This document shows positions 8,483 through 17,900 of a stretch of DNA of 34,584 nt, in pieces. A program made the translations under genes and the position numbers. Every line of letters starts with the position of its first letter. The first letter of the stretch is position 1. This DNA comes from Thermoplasmata archaeon (GTDB lineage: Archaea > Thermoplasmatota > Thermoplasmata > Thermoplasmatales > Thermoplasmataceae). Location: the NCBI GenBank assembly GCA_021816965.1, contig JAKAWU010000009.1, forward strand, positions 1 to 34,584, in the 5' to 3' direction. Below the pieces are notes generated by a model. That model searched no databases, was not told the origin of the DNA, and saw nothing but the letters and a program-made list of their open reading frames with translations.

Positions 8483-9646
8483 ATGTTTGGCAAGAAATCG
8501 GATAAAATCCCCTATAAGGGGGGAAGTGTTGGTGGATCAATTACCATTGCATGGGAGACACAGTTTAAGGAAAACAATGCAATGTGGAAGGTTCCAAGGC
8601 TGATCAGATTAAATGATAATATTGTGGTCAGGGAAGATGAGACTGCCGTGTTTTTCAGGGATGGCAAAGTGCTCACATATTTCGACAAGGCTGGAAGATA
8701 CGCACTTACAGATTTCAACGCCCCGGTTGTTGGAGAGTTGTTGAAATTTTTTACAGGTGTGCAACAGCAGGCTGAAGTCTATTACATCCAGAAGAGAATA
8801 ATGGATGGAAAATATGGAAGCCAGAGCCCTTACCAGTTCATGGACCCAACCTTTGGAATCGTCAATCTCAGGGTATTTGGACAATACAGATGGCAGATTA
8901 CCGATCCTTCACTTTTTATAAATCAGTTTGTTGGCACATTCAATGCTGCGACTTCAGGTGACGTGGAATCAAGGTTGAGGGATCAGGTCGTGGTATTGAT
9001 CTACAATGTTCTTGGAAAAATGAAAGAAACTGGTACAAAAATCACTGATATTCCTTCAAATCTATTGAATATTGAACAGGCAACCCTTGGCCTTGCCACA
9101 CAGAATTTCCAGCAGTACGGAATAGAGATCTCAAAGCTTCAGGGAATCAATATATCCCTTCCAGAAGAAGTCCAGAAAGCCATAGATACCAGATCTGAAA
9201 TGTCTGTCCTTGGAGTGAATTATCTCCAGTATCAGGCAGGTCAGGCAATGGTTGATGCCTCAAAGAATCAGGGAGGAATGGCAGGTCTGGGTGCTGGACT
9301 TGGTGTAGGCATGGGAGCAGGAGCTGGAATGGGATACGCAATGTCAGGAGGAATTGCAGGTCAGTGGCAAACACAGAATACTCCATGTCCAAAATGCGGA
9401 ACACTGGTCCCTGCTGGTTCCAGATTCTGTCCATCATGTGGGAATGACATGAACAGAGTGCAGGAAAAACCAAAGCAAGCCTCTGTCAAGTGCCCTAAAT
9501 GTGGTTCTGATGTCCCGGAAGGGAGCAAGTTCTGCCCTAACTGTGGAGAGCATATCCAGCAGAACTCCAGTGCTAAATGCCAGAAGTGCGGCACAGAATC
9601 ACCTTCTGGAACAAAGTTTTGCCCAAATTGTGGAGAAAAATTGTAG
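8483..9646 (+). CDS. SPFH/Band-7 domain protein with three C-terminal zinc ribbons (YdjI-like)
   Basis: N-term SPFH-like region (VVREDETAVFFRDGKVLTYFDKAGRYALT...); Gly/Met/Ala-rich linker; three CPKCGxxxPxGxxFCPxCG-type ribbons. Confidence 0.85.
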   Translation: MFGKKSDKIPYKGGSVGGSITIAWETQFKENNAMWKVPRLIRLNDNIVVREDETAVFFRDGKVLTYFDKAGRYALTDFNAPVVGELLKFFTGVQQQAEVYYIQKRIMDGKYGSQSPYQFMDPTFGIVNLRVFGQYRWQITDPSLFINQFVGTFNAATSGDVESRLRDQVVVLIYNVLGKMKETGTKITDIPSNLLNIEQATLGLATQNFQQYGIEISKLQGINISLPEEVQKAIDTRSEMSVLGVNYLQYQAGQAMVDASKNQGGMAGLGAGLGVGMGAGAGMGYAMSGGIAGQWQTQNTPCPKCGTLVPAGSRFCPSCGNDMNRVQEKPKQASVKCPKCGSDVPEGSKFCPNCGEHIQQNSSAKCQKCGTESPSGTKFCPNCGEKL

Positions 9647-10678
9647 GTGAAAAATATGTTTTGTGTAAAATGTGGAACTGAACTACCGGATGACGCGGTC
9701 TTTTGCTCTAAGTGTGGATACAGGATGGCTCCTACTGCAGGGAATGCTGCAGGACACAGCAGTCCCCAGAATTCAGGAGTTTCTCAAAGAGAGACCATTG
9801 CGGGTTCAGGTGTTACGGAATTGAAATGCCCTGGATGCGGGGCCCCAATAAAGCCTCAGCAGGGTGAAACAGTAATGACCTGCGAATATTGCGGGAGCAG
9901 TGTCAGTTTGGGGAATCTGGGATGGCAGAATGTCTCTAAGCATTCTATGCTCTCCATATCAATTGATGATACTGAAAAATTGAATCTCATTGTAAGAAAA
10001 CACATGGATCACGGGCTTATGGAAAGACATTCTTTTGAGGAATCTAAGGAAGAGAGTTCAGAATTATCATATGTACCATACTGGATCGTTCCTGTCAGTG
10101 CCACGTCCAGCTATAAATATCTGGATATGGGTGCTGAGATGGGAAACCTTGCACTTGATGCAGCAATGATTGGGGCAGCAGAGGAGATGGGTGGAAGAGG
10201 AAGAGGAATGGGTTCAGGCATGATGGATGGCATGTTTATTGGAGGAATGGTTGGTGGTGGAATGGGTGGAAATAACGCCATAAGGGGAGGCACATTCTCA
10301 CATAATTATGAATGCCCTGTTGTGTCTATTAAGGGAAGGGAGCACCTTCAGCCCATCTCATACTCATTTGATCTGGATCACAGGTCCCAGTTTGACAGGA
10401 CAAAGATCATTAACAGTATTAAGATTCTAAACGGAGACATAGACGAAAACACCGCAAGGAACATGGCTCAGTCATTCACCAACCAGGAACAGGAAAAGGC
10501 CATAAGGGCAAAGCACCACCATATACAGTCCCTGAACACTCAGAGCCAGCCTGGAACTCCTGAACTCCTTCATGTTCCAGTATGGATAACAAAGTATACG
10601 GGGAAGAAGAAATCCTATACCTTCGTAATTGACGCATCCAATGGCGGAATCATAAAATCAGAAGAAATAAAACATTAA
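9647..10678 (+). CDS. Double zinc-ribbon protein with Gly/Met-rich segment (YdjG-like)
   Basis: CVKCGTELPDDAVFCSKCG, then CPGCGAPI...CEYCGSSV; GGRGRGMGSGMMDGMFIGGMVGGGMGG segment; C-terminal HVPVWITKYTGKKKSYTFVIDASNGGI. Confidence 0.7.
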   Translation: MKNMFCVKCGTELPDDAVFCSKCGYRMAPTAGNAAGHSSPQNSGVSQRETIAGSGVTELKCPGCGAPIKPQQGETVMTCEYCGSSVSLGNLGWQNVSKHSMLSISIDDTEKLNLIVRKHMDHGLMERHSFEESKEESSELSYVPYWIVPVSATSSYKYLDMGAEMGNLALDAAMIGAAEEMGGRGRGMGSGMMDGMFIGGMVGGGMGGNNAIRGGTFSHNYECPVVSIKGREHLQPISYSFDLDHRSQFDRTKIINSIKILNGDIDENTARNMAQSFTNQEQEKAIRAKHHHIQSLNTQSQPGTPELLHVPVWITKYTGKKKSYTFVIDASNGGIIKSEEIKH

Positions 10679-10736
10679 AAATTCATTTTTTCATTTTCAT
10701 TTCTGTCGAATATGTTTAGATAGTATTTGCTTATGT

Positions 10737-11987
10737 ATGTATTGTATGGCCAGAACTGTTATGAAAATCCCTCCATCGCTCTGCCTGAAGTGCAGGGGAG
10801 CATCCATGCTCTGTGGGTTATCTTACTGTCCTATTCAGGTCAAACTTTCCGTAAAATCAAAATCAGATCAGTTCAGGGGAAAGTCATTCTCAGGTTCATC
10901 CCCGCCTGGAATTTTTGTTGGAAGATATGGGTATCCCAATATCAAGATGTATCCTTCTGCTCCACCTGAGCATGGTGATACGGGAAGGTATGAGGAACCG
11001 TCAGAATGGATAGGTTTGCCAATGGAACAGTTTCTTTCAATGAGATTGTCAATGGCAAGGGGAAGTGTTTCGGTGAAGGTATCTGATGCTGTTTCCCCTG
11101 AACGTCTTTTTCAGGAAATACAGGCAATGGCTTTATCCGGGAAATCTGTGGATATAGAGATGGATTTTGAGAAACCTCTCGCAGGTGGGGATGCTCTTCT
11201 TGATGAACACGTGCCTCCCATGGGCCCTTCGGCGCCATTGAAAAAGATCAATATAGGAAATTCTGCACCTAAGAGAAGTGTTGACAGAGTTCACAGCGAT
11301 ACTGACATGAAAGCCATGGATGCCATGGAATACCTGTACAGATCAGGAATAGATGTGTATGAAATATCCAAGATAATGAGCGTCGGGGCCATAGGTAATG
11401 GAAATGCGAGGAAAGCTGTTCCAACCAGATGGTCTATCACTGCTGCGGACAAGAACGTTTCAGATATATTAGTTGAAAAAGTAAAGGACCTTCCCCAGAT
11501 AGACAAGTATTATGCTTATGTTAGAAAAACTCCAGGGAATCTCTTCATGGGAATACTTGTGCCATGGGTCTGGATATACGAATGGGGTGAAGCATGGTTT
11601 CCTGGAAGCACGTGGAATCAGTGGAGCCATGAGCCCTATGTGGAAATCGATAATGAGGACTATTACGGCAGGAAAACATATCCTGACATTGGAGGATGTT
11701 ACTACTCCACAAGGCTTGCAGTTGCAGAAAAATATATGGAGATGAAGAGAGGCGGAGGGGCCATTACATGGAGGGAAATTTATCCCGGATTCAACCTTCC
11801 TGTTGGTGTCTGGTATGTGAGAGAAAACATGAGGGAATTGTTCAGAATCAAGCCTGAAATATTTGACACTCTGGATGATGCTATTAAATACATATCTCAG
11901 TTTATGGTTGTGAACCCTGACAAATGGAAGGAAAACTCAAAAGTGATACCCTCTGTCAAATACGATAACCTTTACAGGTTCATGTGA
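10737..11987 (+). CDS. Nre-family archaeal DNA repair protein (DUF650/DUF651)
   Basis: N-term Cys cluster PPSLCLKCRGASMLCGLSYCP; GIFVGRYGYPN; WLTxxWxYEWGEAWFPGSTW-like C-term region. Start may be 10737 or 10746. Confidence 0.85.
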   Translation: MYCMARTVMKIPPSLCLKCRGASMLCGLSYCPIQVKLSVKSKSDQFRGKSFSGSSPPGIFVGRYGYPNIKMYPSAPPEHGDTGRYEEPSEWIGLPMEQFLSMRLSMARGSVSVKVSDAVSPERLFQEIQAMALSGKSVDIEMDFEKPLAGGDALLDEHVPPMGPSAPLKKINIGNSAPKRSVDRVHSDTDMKAMDAMEYLYRSGIDVYEISKIMSVGAIGNGNARKAVPTRWSITAADKNVSDILVEKVKDLPQIDKYYAYVRKTPGNLFMGILVPWVWIYEWGEAWFPGSTWNQWSHEPYVEIDNEDYYGRKTYPDIGGCYYSTRLAVAEKYMEMKRGGGAITWREIYPGFNLPVGVWYVRENMRELFRIKPEIFDTLDDAIKYISQFMVVNPDKWKENSKVIPSVKYDNLYRFM

Positions 11988-12031
11988 TAGAGTCAATCAC
12001 AATTATAGATGACCCCATTGGGAGGGATTAG

Positions 12032-12871
12032 ATGAAAATCATAGAATATATGGCTTCAACTGCTCTTGGAAAATCGGGAATGAAGGAATTGAATTACACA
12101 CTCAATCCATATTCTGGATGTTTCCATGGATGTGTTTACTGTTATGCCATAGATATGACTGGTAAAAAGGATGCTGCTGAAAACTGGGGAGATGTTGTTT
12201 ATGTGAAGACAAATCTCATAGAACTTCTCCGGAAGGAAATAATAGGGAAAAAACGTGGAATGGTAGGTATTTCGAGCATAACTGATCCATACCAGGCTAT
12301 AGAATCCAAATACAGGTTAACAAGAAATGCCATAGAAATTCTACTTAAGAATGGATTCAGAATAACTGTACAGACAAAATCTCCACTTGTGGTCAGGGAT
12401 ATTGATATCTTTTCAAGATACAGGTCATACTGTGATGTCGGAATGACAATCACAACCATGGACAGAAATACTGCCCTCACCATTGAGCCTCATGCACCGT
12501 CTCCCGAAGCAAGATCAGTTGCACTGCGAAAACTTGCAGATGAAAAGATTAAGATATGGATATTTGCGGGCCCCATCATAAGAGGTATAAACGACTCGCA
12601 GGACAGCATTGAAAAAATTTTCAGGCTTGCATCAAGCACAGGTGCAAGAATAATATTTGACACTTATGTTCCATACAGGGGCGCATCTACACTTATGCAA
12701 AAAACTGTGAATGGGGCAGGAAAATCCAATGCGTATTATGCAGACAGGATATGGGCAGGCGTTATCAGGGATACTTTTGAAAAATTCAGTGAAGAGTATT
12801 CCGTCAGGGTGAATGGCGAGGATGAGGAATGGCTTGTGGAGTACCAGAATGATTTCAGGACATTCACCTGA
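12032..12871 (+). CDS. Radical SAM protein, SplB-like/Rv2578c-like family
   Basis: Cx3Cx2C motif CFHGCVYCYA; YTLNPYSGC; GISSITDPYQAIE. Confidence 0.88.
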   Translation: MKIIEYMASTALGKSGMKELNYTLNPYSGCFHGCVYCYAIDMTGKKDAAENWGDVVYVKTNLIELLRKEIIGKKRGMVGISSITDPYQAIESKYRLTRNAIEILLKNGFRITVQTKSPLVVRDIDIFSRYRSYCDVGMTITTMDRNTALTIEPHAPSPEARSVALRKLADEKIKIWIFAGPIIRGINDSQDSIEKIFRLASSTGARIIFDTYVPYRGASTLMQKTVNGAGKSNAYYADRIWAGVIRDTFEKFSEEYSVRVNGEDEEWLVEYQNDFRTFT

Positions 12872-12928
12872 TAATGAAATAAGATAAAATTTTGGATAAC
12901 AATTTAAGCCTTGACCACATGATAATTC

Positions 12929-14254
12929 ATGGCTATCACAACATTCAATCCTTTCAATGGAAAAGAGATAAAAAGTTATGAAGAACACGATGAAGAAACA
13001 GTGAGGAACATTTTTAATTCAGTATCCAGAGAACAGGAAACTTGGAAAAAAAGCATAGATGAACGAATAAATTTTATCATGAAGGAAGTTGTCCCCAGAT
13101 TCAGGAAAGGGAGGGAGTCTCTGGCACTCATCATGTCTTCAGAAATGGGAAAGCCCATAACACAGAGCAGGGCAGAGATTGACAAATGCATATCAACAAT
13201 GGAGTTTTTCTGTAGAGAGGGAAAAAAACTCCTATCAGACAACATTATTGAAACAGAGGCAAGAAAGAGCTTTGTGAGATTTGAACCTCTTGGGACCATA
13301 TTTCTTGTAATGCCATGGAATTTTCCACTCTGGCAGGCCATGAGGGCAGCCATACCTGCAATGATTGCAGGCAACGGAATCGTACTCAAGCATGCATCCA
13401 TTGTAACAGGAAGTGCTCTGAAGATGGAAGAACTTTTCAACACACCACTTTTCAGGGTTATACTTGTTCAGGGCTCAAAGGCACTATCTGCAATTAAATT
13501 TTCTGACGGAGTTTCATTCACAGGTTCTGAGCAGGCTGGAATTGCTATTGCTTCGGAGGCTGGAAAGAACCTTAAAAAATCTGTTTTGGAACTGGGAGGC
13601 TCTGATCCATTTATTGTACTTGAGGATGCAAATCTTGAGGAGACAGCAAAACAGAGCACTTTTGCAAGACTACAGAACAATGGACAGAGTTGCATAGCAT
13701 CCAAGAGATTCATTGTAAGCAAAAAAATAGTTGATGCATTTTCCGAATTGATGGCTGAAAACTTCCAAAAAGTCGTTATGGGCGATCAGCTTGAAGAGAA
13801 GACATACCTTGGGCCCCTCTCTTCTAATTCACAGGCAGAAACCGTAAAAAAACAGGTTCATGAACTTGAAAAAATTGGAAAGGTTGAGACTTATGGAAAA
13901 CAGTCAGGCAACATGGTCCCGCCTACTATTGTGAAGACAGAATCCCCATTCCTTGAGGAGGTTTTTGGGCCTGTGGCCATATTCAAGACTTTCAACTCTA
14001 TGGAAGAAGCTGGAAGGCTTGCAAATGAAACAGATTTTGGACTTGGTGCATCCATCTGGGGAAGTGTGGAAAAATCAGAGGAGCTTATACCATATGTAAA
14101 GTCAGGAATGGTCTTTGTGAACAGAGTTGTTGCATCTGATCCAAGGCTTCCCTTTGGTGGAATTAAAAGGAGTGGCTATGGAAGGGAACTTTCCAGATTT
14201 GGCATTCTAGAATTCACCAATATCAGGACAGTTTGGATTCAGGACAGGCCATGA
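12929..14254 (+). CDS. NAD(P)-dependent aldehyde dehydrogenase (succinate-semialdehyde or glyceraldehyde dehydrogenase type)
   Basis: ALDH motifs: MPWNFPLWQ, LELGGSDPFIVLEDA, NNGQSCIASKRF, FGGIKRSGYGREL. Confidence 0.9.
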   Translation: MAITTFNPFNGKEIKSYEEHDEETVRNIFNSVSREQETWKKSIDERINFIMKEVVPRFRKGRESLALIMSSEMGKPITQSRAEIDKCISTMEFFCREGKKLLSDNIIETEARKSFVRFEPLGTIFLVMPWNFPLWQAMRAAIPAMIAGNGIVLKHASIVTGSALKMEELFNTPLFRVILVQGSKALSAIKFSDGVSFTGSEQAGIAIASEAGKNLKKSVLELGGSDPFIVLEDANLEETAKQSTFARLQNNGQSCIASKRFIVSKKIVDAFSELMAENFQKVVMGDQLEEKTYLGPLSSNSQAETVKKQVHELEKIGKVETYGKQSGNMVPPTIVKTESPFLEEVFGPVAIFKTFNSMEEAGRLANETDFGLGASIWGSVEKSEELIPYVKSGMVFVNRVVASDPRLPFGGIKRSGYGRELSRFGILEFTNIRTVWIQDRP

Positions 14255-14318
14255 TTCATTTTGAGCAATTATGCCAATTTTTAACCAATATTTATAAAAT
14301 CCAATATGTTATACTATC

Positions 14319-15902
14319 ATGAAAGGCAGCGATCTTTTTACACGAGCACTCCTGCATGAAGGAGTTTCACACATCTTTGGCCTCCCGGGAGAAGAGAATA
14401 TAGACCTTCTCGATTCAATATCCCGGACAGAGATTGAATTCATTCTCACAAGGCATGAACAGGGTGCAGCGTTCATGGCTGACGCATATGGAAGGGTGAA
14501 GAAGGTTCCAGGGGTCTGTTTATCCACTCTGGGGCCCGGAGCCACTAATCTTCTTACTGGCGTTGCCAACGCCCACCTGGACAGGGTTCCTCTTGTAGCC
14601 ATAACTGCACAGGCATCAAGAGACCGCCTCCATAAGGAATCCCATCAGAATGTTGATACTGTTGCCCTATTCTCCGGAATAACTAAGTATAACAGATCAA
14701 TAATTGTTCCGGACAGCATTCCCGAGATTGTAAGGAAAGCTTTCAGTTCATCCATGAAGGAACAGCCCGGAGCATCTCATATACAGCTTCCTGAGGATAT
14801 AGGCACAATGGAAATGGAAGAATTAAGGATGATACCCATACCTGAAGAGGCCATATATGAAGCAAATGGAGACATTGTGAACAGGGCTGCAGATGTCATA
14901 AATGGTAGCAAAAATCCTATCATACTGGCTGGAAACGGAGTGATCAGGTCCTCATCATGGGATAATGTTTCCAAATTCATACATCAAAGCGGCATCCCGA
15001 TAGTAAGCACTTTCATGGCAAAGGGCATAGTACCATATGATGATCCTCATAATCTTTACATTGTTGGAGGAAGACCCTTCCCAAAAGAATTGAGGCCACT
15101 TATAAATTCGGATCTGGTGATTGCAATCGGTTTTGATATGGTGGAGTATGATCCTGTGATCTGGAATAACGATTCCTCAAGAAAGGTCATAAATATAGCG
15201 ACGACTGTTGCAGAAACTGATGAACACTTTCCAGTAGAATTTGATCTGGTTGGAAATATAGGAATAACATTAGAATTGCTATGCAAAAAAGTACACAAAA
15301 GGAAAATTTCAGATGAATTCATTGAAATAAGGAACAGAAGGAGGGCATTCCTTGATTCAGAAGGAAAGGGAAAAGAAATTATTCCAAAATCGGTTATTAA
15401 GACACTTTCAGAAAACAACGGGAAAAACACTCTGGTGATTTCTGATGTGGGGTTGCATAAAATCTGGATGAGCAGATACTACCAGCCAAGATTCCCTGAC
15501 AGGACAATAATATACAATGGTTTTGCATCCATGGGCGGTTCCCTGCCCGGGGCTATAGGGGCCCTCAAGGCAAACAGCGAACTGGAAGTGGTGTCTGTGA
15601 TGGGCGATGGAGGATTCCTGATGAATTCTCAGGAACTCGAAACGGCTTACAGGCTCGGGCTTTCATTCACTGTTGTTGTATTCAACGATCACACATACAG
15701 CCTTATAGAGAAGCATCAGGAGGACTCAGGACTGCCTCCAAAGTATATTCATTTCACGAATCCTGACTTTGAGATGCTTGCAAAAAGTTTCCACTGCAAT
15801 TATTACAGTGCACAGGATAACATGGAATTTCTCAAGGCGTTCACAGATTCAAGAAAAAATGACAGGGTCAATTTAATCGAGATAAAGTTGAATGAAAGCT
15901 GA
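14319..15902 (+). CDS. Thiamine-diphosphate enzyme, acetolactate synthase large-subunit-like
   Basis: HIFGLPGEENIDLLDS, RHEQGAAFMADAYGR, GPGATNLLTGVANAHLDRVPLVAITAQ and TPP motif GDGGFLMNSQELETA...FNDHTY. Confidence 0.88.
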   Translation: MKGSDLFTRALLHEGVSHIFGLPGEENIDLLDSISRTEIEFILTRHEQGAAFMADAYGRVKKVPGVCLSTLGPGATNLLTGVANAHLDRVPLVAITAQASRDRLHKESHQNVDTVALFSGITKYNRSIIVPDSIPEIVRKAFSSSMKEQPGASHIQLPEDIGTMEMEELRMIPIPEEAIYEANGDIVNRAADVINGSKNPIILAGNGVIRSSSWDNVSKFIHQSGIPIVSTFMAKGIVPYDDPHNLYIVGGRPFPKELRPLINSDLVIAIGFDMVEYDPVIWNNDSSRKVINIATTVAETDEHFPVEFDLVGNIGITLELLCKKVHKRKISDEFIEIRNRRRAFLDSEGKGKEIIPKSVIKTLSENNGKNTLVISDVGLHKIWMSRYYQPRFPDRTIIYNGFASMGGSLPGAIGALKANSELEVVSVMGDGGFLMNSQELETAYRLGLSFTVVVFNDHTYSLIEKHQEDSGLPPKYIHFTNPDFEMLAKSFHCNYYSAQDNMEFLKAFTDSRKNDRVNLIEIKLNES

Positions 15903-16030
15903 TATTATGATTGAAACATATGTTTTGGAAAATACGTATTCATATAACCAGTCACTTTTCCAATTCTTTTGATCAATCTTTCCTGTGAAACAGTTCTCAA
16001 TTGGAACAAATCTACTACTGATCATTTAGC

Positions 16031-16069
16031 TGACATCCTCTGCACCCTGAAGGTCGGAGATTTCTTGAT
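16031..16069 (-). mobile_element. Putative relic of an IS605-type right end with tnpB C-terminal tail
   Basis: Minus strand reads ATCAAGAAATCTCCGACCTTCAGGGTGCAGAGGATGTCA: encodes IKKSPTFRVQ, like TnpB tails of the KQEAPTFRxG type, forms a short hairpin, and ends GAGGATGTCA like the intact element at 7012-7021. Confidence 0.45.
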
Positions 16070-16295
16070 CAGAAGAATGTAATTGGAGCCATAACCTTCA
16101 GTGGCAGAACACCAATTTCATTGCTGTTTAAAATGACACAATGTCTGGTTTTTGTGATCTCAGATCCAATTGTAGGAGAAAGATTCACCAGCCAATTTAT
16201 TGCTTGTTTCAATATAATAACTCAACCACAAAATCTTGGGAATCAAATGAAATAATGGACTTTGGGTCGCCTACATGTTCATAATATTTTATCAG

Positions 16296-16445
16296 TTAGG
16301 CTGCTTTTTTCTTCACTTCTCTTTTTATGTCATTCACATCTTTCTTTCTGACTGATTCTTCCAGAAACTCTGATTTATTTTTCTTTGTCTTAAGTATTTC
16401 TGATATTTCTCCATGCAGGGTAATATTGAGTCTCTGAGTTGGCAC
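16296..16445 (-). CDS. Ribbon-helix-helix (CopG/Arc-like) antitoxin-like small protein
   Basis: Uncalled 49-aa GTG-start ORF: MPTQRLNITLHGEISEILKTKKNKSEFLEESVRKKDVNDIKREVKKKAA. Beta strand + helix + NKSEF(L/I) turn typical of RHH; TATA-like TTTTAAAAATATG ~25 nt upstream on the minus strand. Confidence 0.65.
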   Translation of the reverse strand: MPTQRLNITLHGEISEILKTKKNKSEFLEESVRKKDVNDIKREVKKKAA

Positions 16446-16696
16446 AAATATATATGTGCTTCAATTGTACATATTTTTAAAAGCTCACCACACGAATGTT
16501 ATTGCATTTTTAAAATATGTATGAAACCAAATACACTGTTGATATTTCGCTAAACAAACTTCAGCATTGACTTTTTAAAAACCAAATAATATTAAAACAT
16601 GCGTCTTCATGCAAAAAAACGGAAACATATTGCTGGCTATTATCAAATCAAGTGAGATTGTTGATACAAAAATAATTAAATATCTATCAACATCGG

Positions 16697-17890
16697 TTGA
16701 TCGTAATGGATAATGTTAAACTGGTCGCAATTTCATCGGCCATAAGGGGTCTTGGCTTTTCTTCAATCTGGATTTACAGTTCGATTTATATGTACGGAAT
16801 ACTCGGAGTCCCAACATTCTTTATCTCACTGGTTTTTATGGTTGGTGGAACAATTTCTTCCTTTGCAATGTATGCAGGTGGAAAGCTTGGCGACATCATG
16901 GGGCACAAACTCGTATATTCATTATTCCTGCTGGTAATTTCAGCGGTCAGCCTGCTGTATTCATTCGACAGGAATGTGATTGTGTCTGCAGTATTTTATC
17001 CGGTGGTTTTTGGAATCATACTGATTCTCAACGGTATGCAATCGCCGTCTTCCAATGCACTTGTATCCAGATCAAGCAATGTACAGCTTAAGGGTTTTTC
17101 AATCCTCAGGGTTGGCGGTAATCTTGGATGGGGATTGGGGCCCGCAATAGGAGGCTTTCTTCTTTCATTCTATGGCTTCGGCTACCTGTTCCTATTTTTC
17201 ACATTCACCTCATTTCTTTCTTTTCTGGTATCTCTGCTGGTCAGGGAAGTTGCAGTGAAAACTCCAGAAAGGAAGTCTAATTTCAGGACAAGCAACCTTG
17301 CCCTGATCCTCCTTTCCTTTTCAGGGATGTTCCTTTTCATGGTACAGGCACAGGAGACAATTTCGTTATCCATCTATTCCAATACCATATTTTCAGGTAC
17401 ATTCTATGAGATAGGCATAGTCTATATGACAAATGGAATTCTCGTAATACTGACACAGCCCATATTCTACAAGATTTCATCGAAAATAGGGGAATACTCT
17501 TCTCTTGTCATTGGGGGCATCGTATACACATTTGGTTTTTTCACATATGGATTTGATTTCAACCTTTCACAGATGATCATATCCACCGCAATTCTCACAA
17601 TGGGAGAAAACCTTGCATTTCCATCCGGATACTCAATCGTTGCTTCTATTTCAAGGAAGAACAGGATTGGAACTAACATGGGAATATACAATGCATTCAT
17701 ATCCATGGGCAGGGCAACAGGCCCCCTCCTTGGGGGATATTTCATTCCACTGGTTACCAATCATGTCCTCTTCTGGTTTTATGTGACTTTTCCAGGTTTA
17801 ATTTCAACAGTCATTTTGCTGCTTGCATATAACATTATCCGGGAATACAGGAAAAGATTTACTCTGGCAGAACAGGCCATTGCAGGATAA
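16697..17890 (+). CDS. MFS transporter
   Basis: ~12 TM segments; MFS loop GGKLGDIMGHKLVYS. Start may be 16706. Confidence 0.85.
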   Translation: MIVMDNVKLVAISSAIRGLGFSSIWIYSSIYMYGILGVPTFFISLVFMVGGTISSFAMYAGGKLGDIMGHKLVYSLFLLVISAVSLLYSFDRNVIVSAVFYPVVFGIILILNGMQSPSSNALVSRSSNVQLKGFSILRVGGNLGWGLGPAIGGFLLSFYGFGYLFLFFTFTSFLSFLVSLLVREVAVKTPERKSNFRTSNLALILLSFSGMFLFMVQAQETISLSIYSNTIFSGTFYEIGIVYMTNGILVILTQPIFYKISSKIGEYSSLVIGGIVYTFGFFTYGFDFNLSQMIISTAILTMGENLAFPSGYSIVASISRKNRIGTNMGIYNAFISMGRATGPLLGGYFIPLVTNHVLFWFYVTFPGLISTVILLLAYNIIREYRKRFTLAEQAIAG

Positions 17891-17900
17891 ATATATGGAA

